This document shows, in pieces, positions 16,844 to 25,383 of a stretch of 64,000 nt of DNA (positions are counted from its first letter, which is position 1; the number at the start of each line of letters is the position of its first letter). A program made the position numbers and the translations under genes. Location of the stretch: the NCBI GenBank assembly GCA_035575135.1, contig DATLYE010000053.1:1-64000 (forward strand), in the 5' to 3' direction. The notes under the pieces are model-generated. The model had not been told where the DNA came from, made no database searches, and saw only the letters and a list, made by a program, of their open reading frames with translations. Source of the stretch: JANWXD01 sp035575135 (GTDB lineage: Bacteria; Acidobacteriota; Terriglobia; Bryobacterales; Bryobacteraceae).

Positions 16844-17776
16844 GTGACGCCGGCCATCCAGACATACGAGCTGACCAAGGTCTACCGCACGCGGTGGGGG
16901 CGGCGCAGCATTCACGCGGTGGACGGGATTTCCCTGCGAGTGGAGCGCGGCACCAGCTTCGGCCTGCTCGGTCCCAACGGCGCCGGCAAGACGACGTTCG
17001 TGAAGTTGCTGCTCTCGGTGGTGCACCCGACCGCGGGGCGTGCCGAGGTCTTCGGGCGCGACGTCCGCATCCCGGAAGCGCGCCGGCCGGTGGGCTACCT
17101 GCCGGAAAACCACCGCTTCCCCGGCTATCTGACGGGGGCCGGAATGCTGGATTTCTTCGGCGCCCTCTCCGGCATGGATGCACGGGACCGCAAGCGCCGG
17201 ATCCCGGAATTGTTGGAACTGGTGGGCCTCTCGCAGTGGGGCGACGTGCGGCTCAAGAAGTACTCCAAGGGCATGTTGCAGCGGCTGGGGCTCGCACAGG
17301 CGCTGCTCCACAAGCCGGAGTTGCTGATTCTCGACGAGCCGACCGACGGCGTGGATCCGGTGGGCCGCATCCAGATCCGCGAGATCCTGCGTGCGCTCGA
17401 AGAAAAGGGCGTGACCATCTTCCTGAACTCGCACATGCTGTCGGAAGTGGAGCTCTTCTGCCGGGAGGTGGCGATTCTGCATCGGGGCAGGGTGGCGCTG
17501 ACCGGGCAAGTCAAAGAGCTCACGGCGGGCAGCGGGTACAAGCTTACCGCGGCGGCGGCCCCGGAGCGGCTGGTGGGAGAGCTGCGAGCCAAGGCAGTCT
17601 CGTTTGCGGCTTCCAACGGACATTTTGAGTTCCAGTTTGCGGATCGCCAGACGCTGAATGAAGCCGTGGACCGGCTGCGAGCCGAGCGCTGCGAAATTGA
17701 ATCCATTGTACGGAGCACGAGCACGCTCGAGCAGATCTTCGTCCGGACGATTCAGGAGCAGGCGGAGGAGTTGTGA
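16844..17776 (+). CDS. ABC transporter ATP-binding protein (ABC-2 type)
   Basis: The 310-residue ATPase begins at GTG 16844 (PAIQTYELTKVYRTRWGRRS). It has Walker A GPNGAGKTT near residue 45, the signature YSKGMLQRLGLAQALL near 140, Walker B LLILDEPTDGVDP near 160 and the switch histidine in FLNSHMLSEVE. The C-terminal about 90 residues form the extra domain common in ABC-2 exporters. It is followed by its permease, whose GTG start overlaps its stop by 4 nt. Together they probably export an unknown substrate or act on membrane components. Confidence 0.9.
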   Translation: MTPAIQTYELTKVYRTRWGRRSIHAVDGISLRVERGTSFGLLGPNGAGKTTFVKLLLSVVHPTAGRAEVFGRDVRIPEARRPVGYLPENHRFPGYLTGAGMLDFFGALSGMDARDRKRRIPELLELVGLSQWGDVRLKKYSKGMLQRLGLAQALLHKPELLILDEPTDGVDPVGRIQIREILRALEEKGVTIFLNSHMLSEVELFCREVAILHRGRVALTGQVKELTAGSGYKLTAAAAPERLVGELRAKAVSFAASNGHFEFQFADRQTLNEAVDRLRAERCEIESIVRSTSTLEQIFVRTIQEQAEEL

Positions 17777-18615
17777 CGGCACGTCAAGCCGGCCTGGTGA
17801 CCGCGGCCCTGGTGCGGGACACGTTCCGCGAGGCGCTGGCGCGCAAGATTTTTCTGGGTTTTTACGGGCTTTCGACGCTGCTCATCCTGTTTTTCCTGTT
17901 CCTGCTGAAGATTGACGTGGTCGAGGGTGCGCGCGCCACCGTGACCCTGTTCGGCCAGTCGAGCGGCCGCCTGCGCGACGTGGAAGACCTGGTCCGGGGC
18001 TTCCATGCGGGAGTAGCGACCTTTCTGTACACGTGGGGCATGGCGCTCGCCGTTTTCGCCTCCGCCGGTTTGATTCCGACCGTGCTTGAGGCGGGCCGCA
18101 TCGAGCTTCTGGTGTCCAAGCCCGTGCGGCGGTCCCACATTCTGCTCGGCCGGTATCTGGGAAACCTGCTGGTTGTCACGCTGAACATCTGCTACCTGGT
18201 GCTGGGGGTCTGGTTGATCTTCGGCTGGAAAACGGGAGTGTGGCGAACGGACTTCCTGCTGGCGATCCTGACGACGGCGTTTATCTTTGCGGTGCTGCTG
18301 AGCGTCATTGTGCTGGCGGGCGTGTTGTTTGAAAGCGCGCCGGTCACCGTGATGATCGTCTTCGGCATGATGTTGGTGAGCCCGATCTTGGCGCAGACCC
18401 GCCTCATGGAGCGGCTGCTTTCCTCCGAGTGGAGCCGTACTCTGTGGAAGGCGCTCTATTACGTGTTCCCCAAGGTGTTCGACATCGGGCGCATGACACT
18501 GGACCTTGTGTACGGGCGTCCGGCAGGCAGCCTGATGCCTGTGTGGACCTCGGGCCTGTTCGCCCTGGCGACGCTCGGAGCCGGACTGTGGCTGTTTACA
18601 CGACGAGACTACTGA
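17773..18615 (+). CDS. ABC-2 type transporter permease
   Basis: The 280-residue membrane protein starts at GTG 17773, overlapping the ATPase stop. It has about six helices: FLGFYGLSTLLILFFLFLLK near residue 35, a large extracytoplasmic loop (DVEDLVRGFHAGVATF), then ALAVFASAGLIPTVLEAGRI and ELLVSKPVRRSHILLGRYLG. This layout is typical of ABC-2 permeases (NosY/CcmB-like grouping). The substrate cannot be inferred. The next gene starts inside its last 28 nt, so the three genes appear to be one operon. Confidence 0.85.
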   Translation: MTARQAGLVTAALVRDTFREALARKIFLGFYGLSTLLILFFLFLLKIDVVEGARATVTLFGQSSGRLRDVEDLVRGFHAGVATFLYTWGMALAVFASAGLIPTVLEAGRIELLVSKPVRRSHILLGRYLGNLLVVTLNICYLVLGVWLIFGWKTGVWRTDFLLAILTTAFIFAVLLSVIVLAGVLFESAPVTVMIVFGMMLVSPILAQTRLMERLLSSEWSRTLWKALYYVFPKVFDIGRMTLDLVYGRPAGSLMPVWTSGLFALATLGAGLWLFTRRDY

Positions 18616-19523
18616 ACCGGGTCGGGGCCGGAGCGTTGCTGATCGCGGCTCTGGCGTGCGGTCCGCGACGCCAGGCGGGAGTGAGCGTTCACCCGGCGCT
18701 CGCTTCCTTGATTCCCGACGATACGGTGGCAGTGGCCGTCTTCCGCGTGGAGGAGCTCAAGAGCAGCGATGTGTACCGGAAATGGATTGCGCCGCGCATT
18801 CTGGGGCGGCTGGAGCGGCCGGCGGCTGAAACTGGTTTCGACCCGCGAAAAGATCTTTTCGAGGCGGTGGTTGCGTCGAACGGGAAGGATGTCTTCGTGC
18901 TGGCGCGAGGACGGTTCGCGCCGGAGAGAATCGGCCCGCAGCTGGAACGCTCCGGAGCGCGGCGATCCGTCTACAAGAACTTTACCCTGTACGGCGATCC
19001 GGAGGCGGCGCTGCTATTCCTGAACCGCGCGGTTGCGGCGGCAGGCCCGCCCGGCGTGCTCCGTTCCCTTGTTGACCGCCCGCCGGGGAACAGGCTGCCG
19101 GCGCGCCTGCTGGAGAAGATGAAAGCTGTGCCGGCGGCCTCTCAGATCTGGGCCGTCGCGCTGGGTCCGAACCCCTTCGGGAACGCGTCGGTGCCGTGGC
19201 AGGGGAACGCCGCCGGGCTCGCACGGCTGCTGGAGTCGGTGGAGAGCGTCTGGGCCGGCGCGGATCTCCGCCCCGGGCTGGACATGACGGTGGAATGGAC
19301 CTGCCGCACCAAGAACGACGCCAAGCTACTGCACGACGCCCTCCGCGGATTGATCGGCATGGGCCGGCTGAGCACGCCGGACAATGAACGGGACCTGCTG
19401 CGCTTTTACGATGCCATCGAGGTATCGCAGCAGGAGGCTGTGGTGCGAGTACGCATGTCGCTTTCCCCGGAGTTAGTGGACAAGTTCCTGAGCCGCATGG
19501 AGCGGCATTCCCCGGAACGATAG
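18588..19523 (+). CDS. Secreted or lipoprotein-like protein of unknown function
   Basis: The frame is open from 18429, but the useful start is GTG at 18588 (AVYTTRLLNRVGAGALLIAA), which gives an N-terminal signal followed by ALACG, a possible but imperfect lipobox. The mature part of about 290 residues begins with HPALASLIPDDTVAVAVFRV and contains segments such as DPRKDLFEAVVASNGKDVFV. This hints at a DUF3352-like envelope protein (weak recognition only). The gene overlaps the end of the ABC permease by 28 nt and lies 5 nt before the DadA-like gene, so it is probably translated in the same operon and exported to the periplasm. Confidence 0.6.
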   Translation: MAVYTTRLLNRVGAGALLIAALACGPRRQAGVSVHPALASLIPDDTVAVAVFRVEELKSSDVYRKWIAPRILGRLERPAAETGFDPRKDLFEAVVASNGKDVFVLARGRFAPERIGPQLERSGARRSVYKNFTLYGDPEAALLFLNRAVAAAGPPGVLRSLVDRPPGNRLPARLLEKMKAVPAASQIWAVALGPNPFGNASVPWQGNAAGLARLLESVESVWAGADLRPGLDMTVEWTCRTKNDAKLLHDALRGLIGMGRLSTPDNERDLLRFYDAIEVSQQEAVVRVRMSLSPELVDKFLSRMERHSPER

Positions 19524-19528
19524 CGGCG

Positions 19529-20767
19529 ATGCACGTGATCGTGGCGGGCGGCGGCGTCATCGGCCTCTCGTGCGCCTATTACCTGGCGCGCGAGGGCGCG
19601 CACGTCACGCTTTTGGAACGCAGCCAGATCGGCGACGGAGCGACATTCGGCAATGCCGGCGTGATTGCGCCGGGCCACACCCCCATCACCAAGCCGGGCC
19701 GGCTCCGGCAGGCCGTCCGCTCGATGCTGCAGCCGCTGAGCCCGTTCTATGTCCCCCCGCGCCTGAATCTTTCTCTATTCCGCTGGCTGCTGGCTTTCGC
19801 CCGTCATTGTACGGAGCAGCATGTCGCATCCGCGATGCAGACGCTCGGCCCCATGGGTCAGGCGAGCCTACGGCTGTTTGACGAGTTGGTGGCGGAGGAG
19901 AGGCTCGATTGCGGCTACCGGCGCGCAGGGTACTACGAGGTGTGTCTGACCGAGAGCGGGCTGGAGGCCGTGCGCGCTGAAGCGGAACTCATCGAACGTT
20001 ACGGCTTCCAGATCCAGCCGCTGACGGGCGCAGAACTTCGCGCAAGAGAACCCCGGCTCAGCGAGCGGATCCTCGGAGGGGTCTTCTACCCCGAGGCAGC
20101 CACGGTGAACCCGCACCGCTTTGCAACGGAATTGGGCGCACGGGCGCAACGGCTGGGTGCGGCGTTGTGCACAGGCAAAGACGTCGCGGAGATCACCCTG
20201 CGAGCGGGACGGGTGCGTGGGGTAAGGCTGCGGAACGGAGACCACCTCGAAGCAGACACGGTGGTGCTTGCCACAGGCGCCTATACGGCGCCGCTTGTCC
20301 GGCGGCTGGGCCTGAAACTTCCTCTGGAGCCGGCCAAGGGGTATCACCGGGACGTGAGAGCATCTGCTCCCCTGCTGCGGGAAGCCTGCGTGCTGGTTGA
20401 ACGGCTTGTTTTTTGCACGCCCATGGGCTCCTTCACGCGGTTTGCCGGCACACTGGAGTTTTCGGGAGTGAATCACGACATCCGGCGGCCGCGCCTCGAG
20501 CAGCTCACGCGGGCCGCGCAAGAGTACTTTGCAGGGCTGCCGCAGTTGGAGATCGTATCCGAGTGGTGCGGCCTGCGGCCGTGCCTGCCGGACGGACTCC
20601 CCGCGGTCGGCGCCGTCGAGCGGTTCCCTGGACTTTACATTGCTACGGGACACGCCATGGCGGGACTCACCCTCGGTCCGGTGACGGGCAAGCTCATTGC
20701 GGAGCTGGTCCTGAGAGGAACCCCTTCGCTGGACATCGGCGCCTTGCGGCCGGAGAGGTTCTGCTGA
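19529..20767 (+). CDS. FAD-dependent D-amino-acid dehydrogenase-like oxidase (DadA/DAO family)
   Basis: The 412-residue protein has an N-terminal dinucleotide-binding motif (VIVAGGGVIGLSCAYYLA, residues 3-20), followed by LLERSQIGDGATFGNAG as in DadA. The distal FAD and substrate regions are GGVFYPEAATVNPHRFATEL, TVVLATGAYTAPLVRRLG and the C-terminal WCGLRPCLPDGLPAVGAVE with GLYIATGHAMAGLTLGPVTG. The family deaminates D-amino acids (often D-Ala) or related secondary amines at the inner membrane. No alanine racemase is adjacent. It is the fourth gene of the run starting at the ABC ATPase. Confidence 0.85.
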   Translation: MHVIVAGGGVIGLSCAYYLAREGAHVTLLERSQIGDGATFGNAGVIAPGHTPITKPGRLRQAVRSMLQPLSPFYVPPRLNLSLFRWLLAFARHCTEQHVASAMQTLGPMGQASLRLFDELVAEERLDCGYRRAGYYEVCLTESGLEAVRAEAELIERYGFQIQPLTGAELRAREPRLSERILGGVFYPEAATVNPHRFATELGARAQRLGAALCTGKDVAEITLRAGRVRGVRLRNGDHLEADTVVLATGAYTAPLVRRLGLKLPLEPAKGYHRDVRASAPLLREACVLVERLVFCTPMGSFTRFAGTLEFSGVNHDIRRPRLEQLTRAAQEYFAGLPQLEIVSEWCGLRPCLPDGLPAVGAVERFPGLYIATGHAMAGLTLGPVTGKLIAELVLRGTPSLDIGALRPERFC

Positions 20768-20950
20768 CCGGGCAGCGGCGGATCCCGAAGGGCACGGAAC
20801 GGCGGCCGCCACAACGCAAAGTCTCCGCGAGCGGCGCATGCATCGGGCTCCGCAGGTTGTTCGCGTTCCTTGCGAAGAGGGTGTAGAATCTCTCGAAAGC
20901 GCGGCGGCCTTGCGCGGCGATCAAGGGCGCGGACCCGGGAAGGAGGAGTG

Positions 20951-22996
20951 ATGCGGAGACGAGGGCTGACATGCCGCCTTTGTGGCTTAGTGGTGATGGT
21001 ATGTTCCATCTGCTCGAGCGCGGCGGAGCTTTACCTGCCGGAAACCATTCCTGCACCGAACAACAACATGGTGCTCGTACGCCTGCTGGAGGCCGGACGT
21101 GCGAATCCGCTTTCGGAGGGCGAACGCCGCGGCCTACTGGAGGTTGCACCCACCAAGGACCACCGTTTCATTGCAGCCCTAAAAAGTATCGAGCAGGCGG
21201 GCGCCAACCGTTTCTTCTTGTACGAATTTCTGCTGTGGCCCGCGGGCAACGCGCAAGAGGTCTACCAAGCCCGTTACAGCGTCTCTTCGACGGGAACTTT
21301 CGAGGATTTCAACAAGGAGGTCCCGTTCCGGGTTCGGGCCGGCTCCGGCGAAAGCGAAGGCACAATGACGCTTCCGGTGCACCCTGTGAATCCGGCGGCC
21401 TCTTGCACAGTCCTACGGCCACCCTCGGAGACGGCGCCCCTGACAGTGGCTCTCACTGGGGAAACCACATACACGCTGGAACTTGAATGCGGCCCGGTGG
21501 GGTTCTTGCCCCGGATTGTCGAAATTCGGGATCCGGAAGTGGCGAATCCGTCGCGGTGGAAGCCCGTGCGTTGGGAGACCCGCTATGGCGGAGGCGCGGC
21601 CCCCTGGCAGATTCGCTCGCGACGTTTTGCCCTGATGACGCTGCACCTGGAGCCGCACACGCTTTCCGCCATCGGAGTGCGGTTCCTGCGATTTACCGGC
21701 CGCGGTGCGACCGACGATCGCATCACCGTGGACTTCACTTATGCGATGCGGCCCGGCGGGATGGATGTGCCCGTGAAGCTGGAGCTCCCTGTCGCTTTCG
21801 TGCCTTCCCTGAGCGTGATGGCGGGATTCCTGGGTTCCGGACTCGCCGCGGGCTGGCTCGGAGCCATGCTGCTCGGCGCTCTTACGGGATCCCGGCTGGA
21901 GCCGCGGCGCGCTCTCACCTCACTGATGCTAGGGCTGATTGTGGCAGTTCTTGCCCTCGCAGCCGGGGTACTGGCTTACGGCCTGAATTGCCGGCTCCAG
22001 GTTTTCGGATTCGACCTAAACCCCTTCGACATGTTGGTGCAACTGCTTACCGGGGCCGCCGCAGGTGTGTTGTGCGTCCTGTACGCCGACCAGCTCAAGA
22101 AGTTTCTCGACTCCTTGCTGGACAAGATCAAGGGAGGCGCCACAGCGACTCCCGTCGTGTGCGCGTACGTGGCCATCGCCTGGGGCGCTTTCGCAGCCGA
22201 TCCGGGTCTGGAACTGGTCGGGCTGGCTGCCTGTCCCGACGGGCAGGTGGTCGGCTTAGGACGGAGCGGAGCTGTCGTGCGTTTTGCGAAGGGGCAAAGC
22301 GATGCCCGCCCGGTAGGAAAGCTGCACGCGGCTTACAACCCCACGGAAATCGCTTGCGCCGCCATTCAGGGGCGAACGACAGCGGTGGTGACGGCTTCTG
22401 TCTTGAAAAATGTGCGCGTGGTGGCCGTGGACGTGGGGACCGGGAGCTGGGCAGAGCTCGGATCGGCTCGAGGCACGAGCGCCGGAGTGGCCTACGACTC
22501 AAAAACCAATTCTGTGTTTTTCTCCTCGCCGGTGGACCAGACCATTTACCGGTTCGAGGTCATGGGCGGCGGGCGGCGACCGGCTCAGGGGTGGACGTCA
22601 ATCTACGGCGGTTCCGTCTCCCTGGGGCCTGTGGCTGTAGACGCCCGGCGACGGAGGCTGCTCGTCTCGGATGCGTTCTCCGGCGTGCTGTACTCCGTGG
22701 ATCTTGAAACTCGGAGGCAGTCACGGTTTGCGGAGGGGTTCGGGGTGATCAACTCGCTGTCGGTGGATGAGCCGCGCGAGATCCTGTATGTGGCCGATAG
22801 CGGCAAGCGCTGTGTCTGGTCGCTGTCTCTCCGCGATGCGGCGCCGAAGCCGCTCCTGTTTGTACGGGACGCAGATTTCCAGGGCCTTACGGGCGTGGCG
22901 GCGGACGCCGAAGGTCAGGTGTGGGTCAGCGTGATCACAAACCGGGAAGTAAGACTCTACGACCGAGCCCGCCGGCTTCTGAGGCAGTTCAAATAA
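20951..22996 (+). CDS. Membrane protein with central helices and C-terminal beta-propeller; function unknown
   Basis: I place the start at ATG 20951 because GGAGGAG precedes it. This gives 681 residues beginning with a signal or anchor sequence. Residues about 25-300 are beta-rich and extracytoplasmic. Three to four hydrophobic helices follow at about 305-430 (MAGFLGSGLAAGWLGAMLLG, MLGLIVAVLALAAGVLAYG, MLVQLLTGAAAGVLCVLYA, then VCAYVAIAWGAFAA). The last about 230 residues look like an NHL/SMP-type beta-propeller with repeated blocks (VAVDARRRRLLVSDAFSGVL, LSVDEPREILYVADSGKRCV, GVAADAEGQVWVSVITNREV). I do not recognise the family. It precedes the polysaccharide lyase by about 50 nt and may be co-transcribed with it. 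Confidence 0.7.
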   Translation: MRRRGLTCRLCGLVVMVCSICSSAAELYLPETIPAPNNNMVLVRLLEAGRANPLSEGERRGLLEVAPTKDHRFIAALKSIEQAGANRFFLYEFLLWPAGNAQEVYQARYSVSSTGTFEDFNKEVPFRVRAGSGESEGTMTLPVHPVNPAASCTVLRPPSETAPLTVALTGETTYTLELECGPVGFLPRIVEIRDPEVANPSRWKPVRWETRYGGGAAPWQIRSRRFALMTLHLEPHTLSAIGVRFLRFTGRGATDDRITVDFTYAMRPGGMDVPVKLELPVAFVPSLSVMAGFLGSGLAAGWLGAMLLGALTGSRLEPRRALTSLMLGLIVAVLALAAGVLAYGLNCRLQVFGFDLNPFDMLVQLLTGAAAGVLCVLYADQLKKFLDSLLDKIKGGATATPVVCAYVAIAWGAFAADPGLELVGLAACPDGQVVGLGRSGAVVRFAKGQSDARPVGKLHAAYNPTEIACAAIQGRTTAVVTASVLKNVRVVAVDVGTGSWAELGSARGTSAGVAYDSKTNSVFFSSPVDQTIYRFEVMGGGRRPAQGWTSIYGGSVSLGPVAVDARRRRLLVSDAFSGVLYSVDLETRRQSRFAEGFGVINSLSVDEPREILYVADSGKRCVWSLSLRDAAPKPLLFVRDADFQGLTGVAADAEGQVWVSVITNREVRLYDRARRLLRQFK

Positions 22997-23048
22997 AGAG
23001 CCGGCTGGGAGCGGCATGAACCCAGACGGGAGAAAGGAGGGTGTTCGC

Positions 23049-25379
23049 GTGCGCCTGATTGCGGCACTCTGGCTGACGGCCGCGTGGACGGCTGCGCAGG
23101 TACCGGATCGCACCCCGCTGCCCGGCGAGTGGGGCTACCGGCCGGACGACGGTGAGACGGTGGCGCTCAATCCGCCTTCGCTCTGTTGGGTCCATGAAGC
23201 CGATGCGGCCGGCTACGACGTCCAGTGGGCTTCCGATCCGGAGTTTCGGGAGCCCGAGGGTGTCGAGGCATTACCCTGGAGCGCGTACACACACAACAAA
23301 CCCCTGAAGCCGGGGCGCTGGTGGTGGCGGTACCGAATCCATCGCAAGGATGGAAGCCGCTCCGCCTGGAGCCGCGCCCGGATGTTCCGCATAACCCCGG
23401 ATGCCGTCGTCTTCCCACAGCCTTCGATGGAAGAGCTGCGGGACAGGATTCCGCGGGGACATCCCCGCCTTTTCGTGCGGGAAGACGACCTTCCGCGGCT
23501 GCGCGACTGGGGCCGCGGGGCTGGAAAGGAACGGTTTTCCAAGATCCTGGCCCGGGCTGAGGAGCTGAGGGCAGCGGAGCCGACTCCGGAGCCGGCTGTG
23601 AAGGCGAGCGCGAGCGATCCGGCCACGCGCCAGTACTGGTGGTCCAACCGCGTGCAGACGATCCGCGCGCTTCAAGAAGCGGAGATTCTCGCGTTCGCGT
23701 GGCTGCTGACCGGAGATGCGCGCTATGGCGACGCCGCACGGCGCTTCACCTTGCGCCTTGCGGCCTGGGATCCCGACGGGCCCACGAGTTTCAAAGTGAA
23801 TTGCGAAGCCGCCAAGCCGATGCTTCACCGACTGGCGCGCGCATACGACTGGGCATGGCCGCTCTTCAGCGAGGAGGAACGGGGCCGGATCCGGCGCGTG
23901 CTTTTGCGCCGCGCACTGGATGCCTGGAACAGCGGGGAAGTCCGGCAGGGAGCGGGCCACCTGAACCAGCCTTACAACAGCCACGGGAACCGGACCTGGC
24001 ACAAGCTGGCCGAGAACGCGATTGCGACCTTCGGAGAGACCCCTGAGTCGGAAAAGTTCCTCGCCTATGCGGTAACCAAGTTCTTCGCAGCGTACCCTGT
24101 GTGGTCCGACGATGACGGGGGCTGGCACGAAGGCCTTTCCTACTTTGCCGGTTACATGTCGAAGGCTTCCTGGTGGATGGACGTGGCGCGGACCGCGCTC
24201 GGAATTGACGGCTTTAAAAAACCCTTTTTCCGGAATTTCGGGGACTACGCGCTGTACTCCGCACCACCGGGCAGTCCCGACATGGGATTCGGGGATCTCT
24301 CCCACCGCCCTCCCGGCGCGGGGTGGTCATTCATGCACTACTTTGTGCGGTGCACCGGGAACCCTTACTGGGCCTGGTGGCTCGAGGCCTGGAAGATCCC
24401 GGCTGAGACCGGCGAGCCGGTGCTCGATTTTCTGTGGAGCTCGGCGCCTCCCGTTCCGGCACGGGTGCCGGGCGAACTGCGCCCTTCGCGAGTGTTCCGG
24501 GGAACCGGCGTGGCGGTGCTGAACACGACGCTGACGGACAGCCGGGACAACGTGCAGGTGCGTTTCAAGTCGAGCCCGATGGGCACCTGGAGCCATGGGC
24601 TCGATCCGCACAACTCGTTCACGCTCAACGCATTCGGAGAGCGCCTTCTGGTGAACTGCGTGTACCGGGATCTTTACGGCTCTCCGTTTCACCGGGGCTG
24701 GGTGTGGAGCACGCGCGCCCATAACGCGGTCCTGGTGAACGGCTCCGGGCAAAAGCCGCGCTCTGCCGAGCCGGGCGGCCGGATCGTGCGCTTCCAGCTC
24801 GAAGACGGCTTTGACTACGTGGCAGGCGACGCTACGGAATCCTATGAAGGCCGCTTACGTCGCGCGGTCCGCCATGTGTTCTTTGTGAAGCCGGACGTGA
24901 TCATTCTGGCGGACGAGCTGGAGGCTCCGGAGCCGGCGGTTTTCCAGTGGATGCTCCATGCGCTCGAACCCTTCCGTGTGGAATCCACGCGCCTGCACGT
25001 CCGGCGCGGCTCCGCGGGAGTCCGCATTGACTACCTAAGTGAGACGCCACTGGTGCTCCGCCAGTGGACCGGCTACGAACCCGAACCAGACCACGAATAC
25101 CTGCGGTCCGTGGGCAATCCCCCAATCCCGCCCCAGTGGCACGCCGAGGCCGCCACTCGCGAACCGGTCCGGCGCACCCTCACGTTCACCGTGCTGCGCG
25201 TTTACCGGGGAGAGCAGGTTCCCTCCGCCGATCCTGTGTCCGTGCGGAACGATGCCGGGGCCCGCCTGCGCGTTGTGAGTGCGGAAGGTGCTGAGCTGGA
25301 GCTCGATTTCCGCCCCTCGGGCGGGCGCGAGCTGGCCGTGATCCGCAAAAGCGGAAGAAGCTGGCGGGTCGCTGAATAA
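23049..25379 (+). CDS. Heparinase II/III-like polysaccharide lyase (DUF4962-type N-terminus)
   Basis: GTG 23049 is favoured over ATG 23016 because AAAGGAGGG stands 7 nt before it and the signal peptide (RLIAALWLTAAWTAAQ) then starts at once. This gives 776 residues. A Fn3-like N-terminal domain (VDWASDPEFREPEG-like region, residues 40-120) precedes an alpha-helical toroid with YNSHGNRTWHKLAENAIATF and WSDDDGGWHEGLSYFAGYMS. A beta-sandwich follows with SHGLDPHNSFTLNAFGERLL and THNAVLVNG-like HNAVLVNGSGQ. Lyases of this group cleave uronic-acid-containing polysaccharides by beta-elimination, or are inactive relatives. The exact substrate is unknown. It fits the uronate theme of the locus at 7-12 kb. 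Confidence 0.78.
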   Translation: MRLIAALWLTAAWTAAQVPDRTPLPGEWGYRPDDGETVALNPPSLCWVHEADAAGYDVQWASDPEFREPEGVEALPWSAYTHNKPLKPGRWWWRYRIHRKDGSRSAWSRARMFRITPDAVVFPQPSMEELRDRIPRGHPRLFVREDDLPRLRDWGRGAGKERFSKILARAEELRAAEPTPEPAVKASASDPATRQYWWSNRVQTIRALQEAEILAFAWLLTGDARYGDAARRFTLRLAAWDPDGPTSFKVNCEAAKPMLHRLARAYDWAWPLFSEEERGRIRRVLLRRALDAWNSGEVRQGAGHLNQPYNSHGNRTWHKLAENAIATFGETPESEKFLAYAVTKFFAAYPVWSDDDGGWHEGLSYFAGYMSKASWWMDVARTALGIDGFKKPFFRNFGDYALYSAPPGSPDMGFGDLSHRPPGAGWSFMHYFVRCTGNPYWAWWLEAWKIPAETGEPVLDFLWSSAPPVPARVPGELRPSRVFRGTGVAVLNTTLTDSRDNVQVRFKSSPMGTWSHGLDPHNSFTLNAFGERLLVNCVYRDLYGSPFHRGWVWSTRAHNAVLVNGSGQKPRSAEPGGRIVRFQLEDGFDYVAGDATESYEGRLRRAVRHVFFVKPDVIILADELEAPEPAVFQWMLHALEPFRVESTRLHVRRGSAGVRIDYLSETPLVLRQWTGYEPEPDHEYLRSVGNPPIPPQWHAEAATREPVRRTLTFTVLRVYRGEQVPSADPVSVRNDAGARLRVVSAEGAELELDFRPSGGRELAVIRKSGRSWRVAE

Positions 25380-25383
25380 GCCT

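Noticed and set aside
16019..17782. Long minus-strand frame (about 587 codons) opposite fabG-like and ABC ATPase genes
   Set aside because: Composition is typical of a shadow frame (Arg/His/Gln/Pro rich), with no domain signals, and the plus strand holds unambiguous SDR and ABC motifs.
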